The notes under the pieces are model-generated. The model was given only the letters and a program-made list of their open reading frames with translations. It had not been told where the DNA came from and did not search any database. Of a DNA stretch of 64,000 nt, positions 24,521-33,069 are shown one piece after another. The DNA is from Nocardia speluncae NBRC 108251 (GTDB lineage: Bacteria > Actinomycetota > Actinomycetes > Mycobacteriales > Mycobacteriaceae). Location: the NCBI RefSeq assembly GCF_001613245.1, contig NZ_BDBZ01000006.1:124001-188000 (forward strand), given 5' to 3'. A program made the translations under genes and the position numbers. How positions within the stretch are numbered: the first letter of the stretch is position 1; every line of letters begins with the position of its first letter.

Positions 24521-25660
24521 TTGCGCTTACTCTTCTCTGTCACCCCGGCTTTCGGCCATCTGTTCCCGGTCGTGCCGCTGGCTCGGGCGGCGCTGGACCG
24601 CGGACACCGCGTCGGAGTTCTCACCTGCTCCGGGATGGCCGAGGTGGTGGCGCGCGAACTGCCCGGCGCCGACCTTCTTCCCGCCGGGACCATGCCACTG
24701 GAATTCTCACTCCTTGCCCAGGAACGCACCGGGGTCGATGTCATGCAGCCCACGCCGGAAGTGATCGGCGAGATCTTCGGTGGCGCCCGCCTGGAAACAG
24801 CGATCGACGATGCTGTCGCTGCCGCGCGCGAATGGCGCCCGGACACGGTGATCGCGGAGGCGTTCGACACCGTCGGCCCGGCGGTGGCCGCCACCCTCGA
24901 GGTGCCGTGGCACCAGATCGGTCTGGGCCCGGCGTTACCCGAACCGATCGTCGCGGAGATCACCGGCGCGGCCGCGAAGCGATACAGCGACCGCGGGCTC
25001 GTCCCGGCAGCACCGCGCTGCTATATCGACCCCTGCCCACCCGCTGTTCAGGGACCGGACCTGCGCAGCGATGTGCGGCGGCTACCCATGCGGCCGGAAC
25101 CGCATTCCACACCGGGTTCGGTATGGGAGCCGCCGGCCGGGCAACCCGGGCAGCCGCGCGTGCTCGTCACCCTCGGCACCATTTTCTCGGACCGGGCCCT
25201 ACTCGACGAGGTGGTGGGGGCCGTTGCATCCACGGGCGCCACCGTGATCGCGACGGTCGGCATGGCGATGAAGGAGGAGACGACCGCCGCGCCACCTGTT
25301 ACACACCCCGAATCGGTGCATTTCGTACAGTTCGCACCGATGGACCAGCTGCTGTCCGGCGTCGATCTGGTGGTCTCGGCCGGCGGCGCCGGAACTGTGC
25401 TGGCGGCGATGAGCCGGGCCGTGCCACTCGTGCTCTGGCCGCAGGGCGCCGACCAGCCGATCAACGCGGCACGGGCTCAGGCTGCGGGGGTCGCATCGGT
25501 GGTGGATACGGCCGCCGCACTCCCCGGCGCGGTCACCGAGGCCCTCCAGGACACGGCGTTGCGCGCGGCAGCCGCGACGGCCGCGCACCAGATCGCGGCA
25601 CTCCCGGTACCCGCCGAGGTTTTGGACGAAATCGTCGCCCTCTCCACAGCCGCTGACTGA
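24521..25660 (+). CDS. UGT/MGT-type glycosyltransferase
   Basis: A 379-residue GT-B fold enzyme. The N-terminal strand-loop is LFSVTPAFGHLFPVVPLA. The C-terminal nucleotide-sugar site includes VLVTLGTIFSDR, QFAPMDQLLSGVDLVVSAGGAGT and PQGADQPINAARA, as in macrolide/antibiotic-type transferases. The acceptor is not known. TTG start with GGAG upstream. It lies between SURF1 and cobD, where M. tuberculosis has nothing comparable, suggesting insertion. Confidence 0.88.
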   Translation: MRLLFSVTPAFGHLFPVVPLARAALDRGHRVGVLTCSGMAEVVARELPGADLLPAGTMPLEFSLLAQERTGVDVMQPTPEVIGEIFGGARLETAIDDAVAAAREWRPDTVIAEAFDTVGPAVAATLEVPWHQIGLGPALPEPIVAEITGAAAKRYSDRGLVPAAPRCYIDPCPPAVQGPDLRSDVRRLPMRPEPHSTPGSVWEPPAGQPGQPRVLVTLGTIFSDRALLDEVVGAVASTGATVIATVGMAMKEETTAAPPVTHPESVHFVQFAPMDQLLSGVDLVVSAGGAGTVLAAMSRAVPLVLWPQGADQPINAARAQAAGVASVVDTAAALPGAVTEALQDTALRAAAATAAHQIAALPVPAEVLDEIVALSTAAD

Positions 25661-25768
25661 TACTTCGGCCGGGCGCCCACACGGTGCAGTGCGGCGCGCC
25701 CGGCCGTCGTTGCGCCGGGGTGCGATCGGTCACCACCGGAGTCACCCGGCCAGGACCGGATCCGGAGG

Positions 25769-26065
25769 TCATTCGAGCGTATTCAGCCCCACCAAAGTGG
25801 CAAAGACCAGCGCACCGTGTTCGGATCCTTCGGCGCCGGACAGAATCGAGTCCAGTAGTGGCGCATTGATCAGCATCCCGGAGCCGAAGCGACCGGATTC
25901 CGTGGCGCTGACCATGACCGCATAGATGACAGCGGCATAGACCCGGGACCGCGGCACCGCAAGATTCAGTGCGTCGTCCAATTGGGCGTCCACGGCGTCG
26001 ATTACATCCTGGATCACGCCGATCTCGAGCTCGCGCAGCTGACCGTCCATGTCCACGGCCTTCAC
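25769..26065 (-). CDS. small protein of unknown function (98 aa)
   Basis: A small, mostly helical, acidic protein with no signal peptide; a central AAVIYAVMVSA segment is moderately hydrophobic but short for a membrane span. It follows the 62-aa gene with an ATGA overlap, so the two are translationally coupled. Domain not recognised. The true start could be the second Met at 26050. Confidence 0.55.
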   Translation of the reverse strand: MKAVDMDGQLRELEIGVIQDVIDAVDAQLDDALNLAVPRSRVYAAVIYAVMVSATESGRFGSGMLINAPLLDSILSGAEGSEHGALVFATLVGLNTLE

Positions 26066-26250
26066 ACTCCGAAGTGCGGGCGGTCGGCCGGAATCAGCCG
26101 ATCATGGTCCACCAGCATGGTCTTGGCCTGGTATTTCAGGCGGCATACCGTAATCGGGCAGTCGATATGCTCTTGCATGATCCGATGTGCACGGTCGACG
26201 GTCAGGGCGGGTAGGGCGCTATGACTCAGGGGCGGAACGGTATCCATCAC
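26062..26250 (-). CDS. small CxxxxC protein of unknown function (62 aa)
   Basis: A 62-residue product with CPITVCRLK near residues 30-38 and a C-terminal RPHFGV, a pattern I associate with short nocardial proteins of unknown function that often sit beside XRE/DUF397 genes (recollection, not verified). It precedes and overlaps the 98-aa gene, and is divergent from the XRE gene across a 188-bp AT-richer gap. Confidence 0.55.
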   Translation of the reverse strand: MMDTVPPLSHSALPALTVDRAHRIMQEHIDCPITVCRLKYQAKTMLVDHDRLIPADRPHFGV

Positions 26251-26361
26251 GGCACCTCCGGTGTCTTCGGTCAGATTGATTCGCTATGAGACTGCCGCGC
26301 AGCAACTGTCGAATACAGGGCAAAGCACCTGGTCAGCGAAACTTCACCGAATCACAATGCA

Positions 26362-26375
26362 GTGTTGTGCAACAC
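26362..26375. promoter_or_regulatory. GTGTTG-TG-CAACAC palindrome, candidate XRE operator
   Basis: A perfect 6-bp inverted repeat with 2-bp spacer lies 63 bp before the XRE start. Related TGCAAC/TTGCA fragments follow nearer the gene. It could control both the XRE gene and the divergent small-gene pair. Confidence 0.45.
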
Positions 26376-26438
26376 ATTCTATGATCGGCGCGTTCTGCAA
26401 CAAACCATCGCTTTGTAATGCAACGGGGAGGGGAACGC

Positions 26439-26856
26439 ATGAAGGAGGATCGCTCGCTCGAGGTGGGCGGGACACTGCCGCGTCGGCAGCTGGGCCGCTA
26501 TCTCAAGGAGGCGCGGGAGGGGTCGGGGATGACACTCGATCGGGCCGCTGCGCTGATGGAGTGGAACAAGTCGACACTCAGCCGGCTGGAACGTGGCCTG
26601 ACCGAGCGGGTCCGGGTACGCGATGTCCTCGCTCTATGCGAGAGCTATGGTCTCGACGACGACCAAGCGGCGGTGGCGAAAGGTCTCGCCGAACAGACAC
26701 CGGCCAAGTCTTGGTGGCACGCTTATGGGGACCTGATCCCGTCTTGCGGATGTGCTCAGGTTTCGACACGCATTCGCCACCCTGCAAGCAGCGGGGCCAG
26801 AACCTCGGCCGAGCCGCGACCTGATAAGAGAAATTGCAAGGAGTGTCAGCTCGTGA
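26439..26856 (+). pseudogene. XRE-DUF5753 (Scr1-family antitoxin-like) regulator with internal deletion
   Basis: The N-terminus is an intact XRE HTH (RYLKEAREGSGMTLDRAAAL, residues about 20-60) reaching WWHAYGDLIPS, where DUF5753 normally begins. Then sequence jumps into another frame encoding FRHAFATLQ and DLIREIARSVSS with TGA 26854-26856, the usual DUF5753 C-terminus. About 130 codons are missing and the frame is shifted. The surviving HTH frame instead continues in frame into DUF397 and ends at 27041, giving a 200-residue HTH-DUF397 fusion. The start ATG 26439 has GGGGAGGGG. Confidence 0.8.
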
Positions 26857-27041
26857 ACGTTGATCTATCCAGCGCCCAGTGGTTCAAGTCGCGCCACAGC
26901 GGCGGCGGAGCCGACTGCGTAGAGATCGCGCACCTCGACGGCGGCGTGGTCGCGGTGCGCGATTCCAAGAATCCGACCGGCCCCGCCCTGGTATTCACAC
27001 CGGCCGAGCGGGACACCTTCCTGGGCGCCGCCCGCCCCTGA
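26853..27041 (+). CDS. DUF397 protein (Scr1-type partner)
   Basis: A 62-residue DUF397 protein, from WFKSRHSGGGADCVEIA to PALVFTPAERDTFL, with its own AAGGAG ribosome site and GTG start. The GTG overlaps the ancestral regulator stop as GTGA, typical of this two-gene arrangement. DUF397 and XRE-DUF5753 pairs are widespread in actinomycetes and have been described as toxin-antitoxin-like (established). Because the upstream HTH frame now runs in, this protein may be made alone or as the C-terminus of a fusion. Confidence 0.85.
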   Translation: MNVDLSSAQWFKSRHSGGGADCVEIAHLDGGVVAVRDSKNPTGPALVFTPAERDTFLGAARP

Positions 27042-27140
27042 TACGAGGCCACACCATACGGGGGCTATGGAGCTTCTGGCTTCACCGCCGCGGCAGGCCA
27101 CCGCCTTCTCGTCTCTTTCAAGACGCCGCGACCGACTGAT

Positions 27141-28091
27141 TCAATCGTTGCTCTGACCTCTAGCGCGGTTCGGCGCAGACCGAGCCACGACCAGCACTAC
27201 GGCCGAGGCGAGCGCCGCGTATTGCACCAGTGTCGACAACCGCACCGCCCGGCGCAGGTCGGCGACGGCCGGGGGCCGGCCGTCGCCAAGTTCCGGGCGC
27301 TGTTCGATCCCGTGCCGGTATTCGGTGCGCCCGCCGAGGCGGATACCGAGCGCGCCCGCGGCCGATGCCTCCACCACGCCTGCGTTGGGGCTCGGATGCC
27401 GGTGCGCGTCACGGTGCCATATCCGCACGACTTCACCCGACCGGCCGCCGACCGCCGGCGCCACCACTGCGGTCAGCAGGCCGGTCACGCGCGCGGGCAG
27501 TAGGTTGGCGATATCGTCGACGCGCGCCGCAGCCCAGCCGAACCGCCGGTACCGCTCGTTGCGGTACCCGATCATCGCGTCCAGCGTGTTCACTGCCCGG
27601 TAGCCCAGTAGCCCGGGCACACCCGCCACCGCACCCCACAGCAAGGGCGCGACTGCGGCATCGGAGGTGTTCTCCGCGATCGACTCCAGCGCGGCCCGGG
27701 CCAGCCCGTCGGCATCGAGGACCTCCGGGTCACGACCGCACAGCGCGGGCAGCAGTTCCCGGGCTCCCGCCAGATCGCCGGATTCGAGCCGCTGCGCCAT
27801 CGCATGCCCGGTCCGCGCCAGACTCCGGCCGCCCAGCACGGTCCAGGTCGCCAGGGCTACGGGTAACGCACCTCCACGGCGGATCGCGAGACCTACGCCC
27901 ACGGTCGCGCCTACCAGCACTATCTCGTGCACGATCCCGGCCCGCCGCCGGTCCGCGTAGGTCGTCGTCTCGAGGGATGCCGCGAGCATCCCGAACCCGG
28001 CCACCGGATGCCACCGCTGCGGATCGCCGAACAGACGGTCCAGCGCGAATCCGGCCAGCAGACCGGCCGCCGTCGAAACACCGCTACGCAC
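27141..28091 (-). CDS. cobD: CobD/CbiB adenosylcobinamide-phosphate synthase
   Basis: A 316-residue membrane protein of the CbiB family with several hydrophobic segments. Conserved blocks are LLAGFALDRLFGDPQRWHPV at the start, SIAENTSDAAVAPLLWGA near 145, NTLDAMIGYR near 168, and SPNAGVVEASAAGALGIRLGG near 240. It attaches aminopropanol phosphate to adenosylcobyric acid. It matches Rv2236c. CobC and the phosphatase gene upstream supply related steps. Confidence 0.93.
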   Translation of the reverse strand: MRSGVSTAAGLLAGFALDRLFGDPQRWHPVAGFGMLAASLETTTYADRRRAGIVHEIVLVGATVGVGLAIRRGGALPVALATWTVLGGRSLARTGHAMAQRLESGDLAGARELLPALCGRDPEVLDADGLARAALESIAENTSDAAVAPLLWGAVAGVPGLLGYRAVNTLDAMIGYRNERYRRFGWAAARVDDIANLLPARVTGLLTAVVAPAVGGRSGEVVRIWHRDAHRHPSPNAGVVEASAAGALGIRLGGRTEYRHGIEQRPELGDGRPPAVADLRRAVRLSTLVQYAALASAVVLVVARSAPNRARGQSND

Positions 28092-28344
28092 CGGCCGAGC
28101 CTAACCATCACCACATGCGTGCGGCTGTGGGGGCGCCGGACGCCTGGGAGAACCGCCATGCACTTCGCCGATCCGGTGGAGATCGCCTCCCCGATCGTCG
28201 CGGCCGGCAGGTCGGCGGGATCGCATTCGGTTACGGCGCAATATCCTGGTGCGTGCCGCGATTGTCACACATCGAATGCCGGTTTCGTCATCGCGACGAC
28301 ACCGTTTCGCCCGGCGCCCACGGGCCCGACGACAAGGAACCACA

Positions 28345-29295
28345 GTGACCGACGGACCCGCCCCCACCGACCTGGCCGCTCGTTTCGAGGAACTGCGCCC
28401 GTACCTGCGCCGGCTCGCTTACAGCACGCTCGGCAGCCTGGCCGATGCCGACGATGTGGTGCAGGAGGCGTGGCTGCGGTGGCAGCGGCATATCGAAACC
28501 GGTGGTGCGGCGATCGATAATCTGCAGGCCTGGCTCAGCACGGTCGTCGGGCGACTGGCGCTGGACCAGCTCGGGTCGGCGCGGGTGCGGCGCGAACAGT
28601 ATGTGGGCGAATGGCTGCCCGAGCCCGCAGTGGCGGATTGGGAGGATCCGGCGGACCGGATCTCGCAGGACGAACGGGTCACCATGGCACTGCTGGTGGT
28701 GCTGGAATCGCTGTCGCCGGCCGAGCGCACCGCCTTTGTTCTGCACGATGTGTTCGGCATGGGTGGTCCGGAGGTCGCCGAGGTGGTGGGCCGCACCCCG
28801 GCCGCGGTCCGTCAGCTGGCCTCGCGGGCCCGGAAACGGGTGGAGGACGGTACGCCGCGATTCCCCGCGTCACCGGACGAGCACCGGAAGGTGGTTTCGG
28901 CGTTCGCGCTGGCCTGGCGGTCCGGGGATATGAACGCACTGCTGAGTGTGCTCGACGAACGGGTCTCGCTCACCGCGGACGGCGGCGGGAAGGTGCCCGC
29001 GATCCGCAGGCCGGTGCAGGGCGCCGAACTCATCGCCAAGATGCTCCTCGGCTGGTATCACGCACCGTCGGCGCCCGGCGGCTGGGGCCGTTCGATCGAG
29101 GTCAACGGCTCGCCGGGGCTGCTCGTTTTCGACGGCCGGCATCCCGGGGTCTTCTCCTTCACCGTGGATGCGGGCCGGATCACCGCCATCCACGCCGTAC
29201 GCAACCCCGACAAGCTGCGCAACCTGCCGGAGGGTGTCGGCGCCGAGTGGTTGCTGAACGAATCCCCCGGGCAGACCTGTCCGGGCGAGGACTAG
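28345..29295 (+). CDS. ECF sigma factor, SigJ-like, with C-terminal SnoaL domain
   Basis: A 316-residue protein. Region 2 spans about residues 8-75 (LRRLAYSTLGSLADADDVVQEAWLRW), region 4 about 115-170 (LSPAERTAFVLHDVFGM and ASRARKRV). Residues 190-310 are a SnoaL-like fold (KVVSAFALAWRSGDMNALLSVLDE) that controls activity in SigJ/ECF41-type factors without a separate anti-sigma factor (established). GTG 28345 follows CAAGGA. Confidence 0.9.
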   Translation: MTDGPAPTDLAARFEELRPYLRRLAYSTLGSLADADDVVQEAWLRWQRHIETGGAAIDNLQAWLSTVVGRLALDQLGSARVRREQYVGEWLPEPAVADWEDPADRISQDERVTMALLVVLESLSPAERTAFVLHDVFGMGGPEVAEVVGRTPAAVRQLASRARKRVEDGTPRFPASPDEHRKVVSAFALAWRSGDMNALLSVLDERVSLTADGGGKVPAIRRPVQGAELIAKMLLGWYHAPSAPGGWGRSIEVNGSPGLLVFDGRHPGVFSFTVDAGRITAIHAVRNPDKLRNLPEGVGAEWLLNESPGQTCPGED

Positions 29296-29463
29296 AGGCG
29301 GCGGTCACCGCACCGTATCCCCAGGCTCTGACGCCGACGGCCCTCGTGCTGTCCCGGGACGGAAAGGGAGAGGACAGGGCGGCAGCCGGGCGCGCGCCGA
29401 GGCTGCACCGCAGCGCTTGCTCCCCGCGGATGAATCCGGGAAGCTCCGCGCTAGGTTGGCGTG

Positions 29464-29979
29464 ATGAGGATCGAAGTCAGCGGACATCAGCCCGAGATTC
29501 ACGACTCCGCGTGGATCGCGCCCACCGCGTGCGTGATCGGCAGAGTGAAGCTCGAGGCGCAGGCCAGTATCTGGTACAACGCTGTCCTGCGTGGTGATAC
29601 CGAACTGATCACCGTGGGCGAGCGCAGCAATATCCAGGACGGCTGTGTACTGCACGCCGACCCCGGTTTCCCGACGACCGTCGGTGCCGGTGTGTCGGTG
29701 GGCCATAACGCGATCCTGCACGGTTGCACGATCGAGGACGATTGCCTGATCGGCATGGGTGCGACAGTGCTCAACGGTGCCGTGATCGGGCGCGGGAGCC
29801 TGGTCGCGGCCAATGCGCTGATCCCCGAGGGTGCGCAGATTCCGCCGGGTTCACTGGTGGCCGGTGTCCCCGGCAAGGTGCGCCGGGAGCTGACTCCCGA
29901 ACAACAGCGCGGGCTCGAGCTCAATGCCATGGTCTACCTGCACCATATGTCCGAGCACCAGACCGCCAAGGAGCTGTGA
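29464..29979 (+). CDS. gamma-class carbonic anhydrase-like hexapeptide protein
   Basis: A 171-residue left-handed beta-helix protein with hexapeptide repeats. Three His, His64, His81 and His86, stand where gamma-carbonic anhydrases bind zinc across the trimer interface, in LHADPG and GHNAILHG. Hydration of CO2 is likely; many homologues (PaaY/YrdA type) are weakly active. The GTG immediately before ATG 29464 is an alternative start. Confidence 0.88.
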   Translation: MRIEVSGHQPEIHDSAWIAPTACVIGRVKLEAQASIWYNAVLRGDTELITVGERSNIQDGCVLHADPGFPTTVGAGVSVGHNAILHGCTIEDDCLIGMGATVLNGAVIGRGSLVAANALIPEGAQIPPGSLVAGVPGKVRRELTPEQQRGLELNAMVYLHHMSEHQTAKEL

Positions 29980-30000
29980 AGCGCCATCCCGGACACTTTT

Positions 30001-30016
30001 CTGGACAAGCGTCCAG
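30001..30016. promoter_or_regulatory. CTGGAC-AAGC-GTCCAG inverted repeat
   Basis: A perfect 6-bp inverted repeat lies 13 nt after the hexapeptide protein stop and 135 bp before the small GTG gene. It may be a short terminator or an operator overlapping a promoter (GATACG follows at about 30026). Confidence 0.35.
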
Positions 30017-30150
30017 TTGGTGGCTGATACGATGAGAGGGACGTATCCGGGGAGACGGGTGAGCTCGAAACCCACTGTCCTGCAAGACGCCGGCGTTTCG
30101 AGCAAGCCCGAGCGTGTAGGCACCCAGGGTGCCGGCAGGAGGTGTGACGG

Positions 30151-30336
30151 GTGGCGTGTGAGCATTCCGAGGCGCGCCGGCCGAGCAGGCGGGTCAGTGT
30201 GGCCGATATCGCCGCGCAGCCGGGGGGTATCGAAGCACTGTTGCGCCGCGTCCACGAACTCCGTTCCAGCGGCGAAGATTTCGCGGCCAACGCAATAGAA
30301 CGAGAGATGGCCGAGCTCGACCTGTTCGCGGAGTGA
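30151..30336 (+). CDS. small helical protein of unknown function (61 aa)
   Basis: GTG start preceded by AGGAGG at a good distance, then 61 residues: a basic N-terminus and two amphipathic helices (GGIEALLRRVHELRSSGEDF and NAIEREMAELDLFA). I do not recognise the family. The strong ribosome site and non-overlapping position support it. It precedes a TetR gene by 65 bp on the same strand. Confidence 0.55.
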   Translation: MACEHSEARRPSRRVSVADIAAQPGGIEALLRRVHELRSSGEDFAANAIEREMAELDLFAE

Positions 30337-30401
30337 CGCCAGGCACGAAACCAACGCGCAGGTCATGTGGTGAACACGGGGTCCGATACAGTGGGGAAAC
30401 C

Positions 30402-31025
30402 ATGCCACCCGTACCACCGATTCTGCAGCGCATCCTGTCCGAAGCACCCGCCGACAGCGTGAAGGTCCTCGACAGCGCGCTCTCGGCGTTCCTGGACTTC
30501 GGGATCAAACGCACGAGCATGGGCGAGATCGCGCGGCGTGCCGGGATCAGCCCCGCGACCCTTTATCGCCGCTTCGAATCGAAGAACGACCTCGTCGAAT
30601 CGGTGACTGTCCGCGAAGCGCAGCGTTTCGTCGCCGAAATCGACGATCGGGTGCGCACGGTGGCGGGCTCCGAGGACCAACTGGTGGAGATCTTCGTCGC
30701 GTTCATCTCCGCGATCGCGGGCAATCCGCTGCTGTCGCGGCTGCTGCGCACCGAACCGGACCTGGTACTGCCCCGCCTCACCACCGAGGCCGGTCCGATT
30801 CTCGCCGTCGGCCGCACCTATCTGGCCGCGAAACTACGCGAACTCGGCGATTACGGTGACAGCGCCGATTTCGACCCCGACCTGGTCGCCGAGATCATGG
30901 CCCGGCTGGCCCTGTCGCTGGCCCTCACACCCGACGGCCTCATCCCCATCGAAGACGAAGCGGCCGGACGCGAATTCGCCCGCCGCACGCTGCTGCCGAT
31001 AGTCTCCGGGCCCACCGCAGGCTGA
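30402..31025 (+). CDS. TetR-family transcriptional regulator
   Basis: A 207-residue regulator. The HTH at residues about 38-60 is MGEIARRAGISPATLYRRFESK; helical ligand domain after. The frame is open upstream to 30333, but ATG 30402 starts just before the first conserved helix. No obvious divergent target. It converges on the methyltransferase gene. Confidence 0.88.
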   Translation: MPPVPPILQRILSEAPADSVKVLDSALSAFLDFGIKRTSMGEIARRAGISPATLYRRFESKNDLVESVTVREAQRFVAEIDDRVRTVAGSEDQLVEIFVAFISAIAGNPLLSRLLRTEPDLVLPRLTTEAGPILAVGRTYLAAKLRELGDYGDSADFDPDLVAEIMARLALSLALTPDGLIPIEDEAAGREFARRTLLPIVSGPTAG

Positions 31026-31031
31026 ACACCC

Positions 31032-32903
31032 TCACAACGCGAAGGCCCGATTCACCAGGTCGTCCAGTTCGTGCTGCGCAGCCGGCGCAGGCTCCGGTTC
31101 CTGCGCCAGCTCACGGGCCAGACCGGCGATCGCCACCGCCGGCGCAGTGGCGGGATCCGGTAGCGGCAGCCGGGAAACATACTGGGTTATCCAGCGGCGG
31201 CGCCCGGAGTACAGCCGGTTACCGCATACGGCGTCGTAGAACCGCACCCCCAGCGCGGAGTTCGCGATACCCATCATCAAACAGGCCAGTTCCTCGGCCG
31301 GGAAATCACCAGCCAGCTCGGACAGCGAAATCCAGTAGCAGTCACCGTTGACCACCGCGCCCGACCGGTCCAGCGCAAACCGCGGCTGATCGCTGATATC
31401 CGGGAAAACCACCTTGGGCGTTTGCCACATACTCGGCCGCTGCGGAACCCAGTGCTCGAACCATTTCCGGCCGGCGTCGGTGAGATAACTCCGTGCGCTC
31501 AGCACCTCCCGATGCTGTTCGAGATAAGCGGCGGTACGCGGATAGTGCGCCAGATCCACTGGTATCCGGCGCGGATGGTCCAGGTCGTACGGGTACAGCA
31601 CCCGGGTGCGGCGACTCCCCTCGACTCGCCACGGACGCAGGTCGTGGTGGGTGATGAGATCGCACAGCAGCTCCGGTTCGGTAACCGGGTCTCCCCAGTG
31701 CTCGGAGATGAAGACGCGGTCCGCATTGGTCTTGATCCCCACCCGGATACGCGCGAGGTCCCCGAATGTCCGCCACATCCGCGCCGACACCGCGTCCAGC
31801 CAGTCATCGTGTCCCACTCGCGCCATCCGCCACCCCACCGACGCCGAACCGGCCGGAACCGCCAGCTCCCCCACTGTCACCGCGAACCGCCGCCCCTGCC
31901 ACCGGATCGACGCATCGGTACCAGCGCACAGCGCCTCGAACAGGTCCGCTCCTTCCATGAACGGCCCGCGATCCGGCACGCCCTCGTCCCGATCCGAATC
32001 GGCCGACGACTTCCGTCCGTCGCGCTCGGTGCGGCCGGCAGGAAGACAGCCCCCCGTCCCCGGCGACGCCGGAGCCGCTCGTCCCGGCCACTCTGCACCC
32101 TGGCCACATGCCGGCTCGCCGGTCCCACCGGGTGGCAGCGGCGTCACCTCCTCCGCCACCGGCCCAGGAAGCACACTCGCCCGCGCGCCGGGACTCTCCT
32201 GGTAGACCGAGACGTACCGGCACCGCTCGCGCGCCCGGCCGCGCACGGCGATGGTCACCGCCGGTAGCACCGCCGCCTCGAACAGTTTGGTATCGCCCAG
32301 GTCGTACAGTTCCACGGCCGTCAGTTCCCCCAGCAGCACCGCACGCAGATTCGCACCGGCCTTCGTGGTCAGGAACCTATTGGCGCACAACAGCCCGAAC
32401 ACCCCGTCCGGTACCAGCAGGCGCGGTATCGCGGCGACGAACGGATGGGTGAGGTCGAACCGGCCGCGCAGACCGAACTGCCCACGCAACGCCTGCGCCG
32501 CTTCACCACCCAGCTGCTGGGTCCGCACGTACGGCGGATTCGCGATCACCACGTGAAAGGACGCCGTCGGTAGTGCAGCACATTCGGCCAGGAAATCGGC
32601 CTGCCGCCAGTCGACCACCACCCCGGCCCGAGCAGCCCGGTCTCGCGCCGCTCCCAGACCCTCCGGGTCCAGGTCGTATCCCACCATCTCGACGGGTACC
32701 TCCGGCAGTCGCTCGGCGAGGGCGGCCCGGATCGCGAACAGCAATTCCCCACCCCCGCACGCGGGATCGAGCACCCGCAGTCCCGCCCCCGGGATCGCCA
32801 CCCGCGCCGCCACCCGTCCGGCGAGGAACTCCGCCAACGCGGTCGGTGTGTAGTGCCGTCCATGCCTTTTACGCTCGCGAGCCCCCGCACCATCGCGTCC
32901 CAT
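31032..32903 (-). CDS. N6-adenine DNA methyltransferase (Eco57I/TaqI-like), apparently solitary
   Basis: A protein of about 623 residues. The N-terminal methylase core has a HYTP segment, motif I DPACGGG at 46-52 and the catalytic NPPY at 122-125. The C-terminal half resembles the TaqI-like target-recognition domain (GIKTNADRVFI, WFEHWVPQRP). About 80 residues near 245-325 are Gly/Pro-rich and look inserted. No nuclease gene lies nearby. It probably methylates adenine in an asymmetric site. Start unclear: 32903 is used; 32942 is also possible. Confidence 0.85.
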   Translation of the reverse strand: MGRDGAGARERKRHGRHYTPTALAEFLAGRVAARVAIPGAGLRVLDPACGGGELLFAIRAALAERLPEVPVEMVGYDLDPEGLGAARDRAARAGVVVDWRQADFLAECAALPTASFHVVIANPPYVRTQQLGGEAAQALRGQFGLRGRFDLTHPFVAAIPRLLVPDGVFGLLCANRFLTTKAGANLRAVLLGELTAVELYDLGDTKLFEAAVLPAVTIAVRGRARERCRYVSVYQESPGARASVLPGPVAEEVTPLPPGGTGEPACGQGAEWPGRAAPASPGTGGCLPAGRTERDGRKSSADSDRDEGVPDRGPFMEGADLFEALCAGTDASIRWQGRRFAVTVGELAVPAGSASVGWRMARVGHDDWLDAVSARMWRTFGDLARIRVGIKTNADRVFISEHWGDPVTEPELLCDLITHHDLRPWRVEGSRRTRVLYPYDLDHPRRIPVDLAHYPRTAAYLEQHREVLSARSYLTDAGRKWFEHWVPQRPSMWQTPKVVFPDISDQPRFALDRSGAVVNGDCYWISLSELAGDFPAEELACLMMGIANSALGVRFYDAVCGNRLYSGRRRWITQYVSRLPLPDPATAPAVAIAGLARELAQEPEPAPAAQHELDDLVNRAFAL

Positions 32904-33012
32904 GCGCGCATTCTTGTCCACGCAGGCCGTGAACCCGGTCATTTCCGAAATTGTCAGCCGTGCGGAACCGCCGAACACCCCGGTGCCGCACGGTTCGCAG
33001 GCCCTACCCAGA

Positions 33013-33051
33013 GGCGAGGGCCCCGGAGCAACCGGCTCCGGGGCCCTCGCC
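33013..33051 (-). terminator. terminator of the fabD-accD6 cluster
   Basis: A perfect 17-bp stem (GGCGAGGGCCCCGGAGC and its complement) around 5 nt lies 18 nt beyond the accD6 stop. There is no T-run. It is one of the strongest hairpins in the window and marks the end of the lipid cluster. Confidence 0.85.
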
Positions 33052-33069
33052 GAGGCAGTGCCTACCGCA

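Noticed and set aside
28159..28344. Possible short gene from ATG 28159 with GGGAGAA upstream
   Set aside because: It runs into the sigma-factor gene in another frame, has no recognisable sequence and atypical composition.
29851..30447. 198-codon minus-strand frame
   Set aside because: It overlaps three better-supported plus-strand genes and has no domain.
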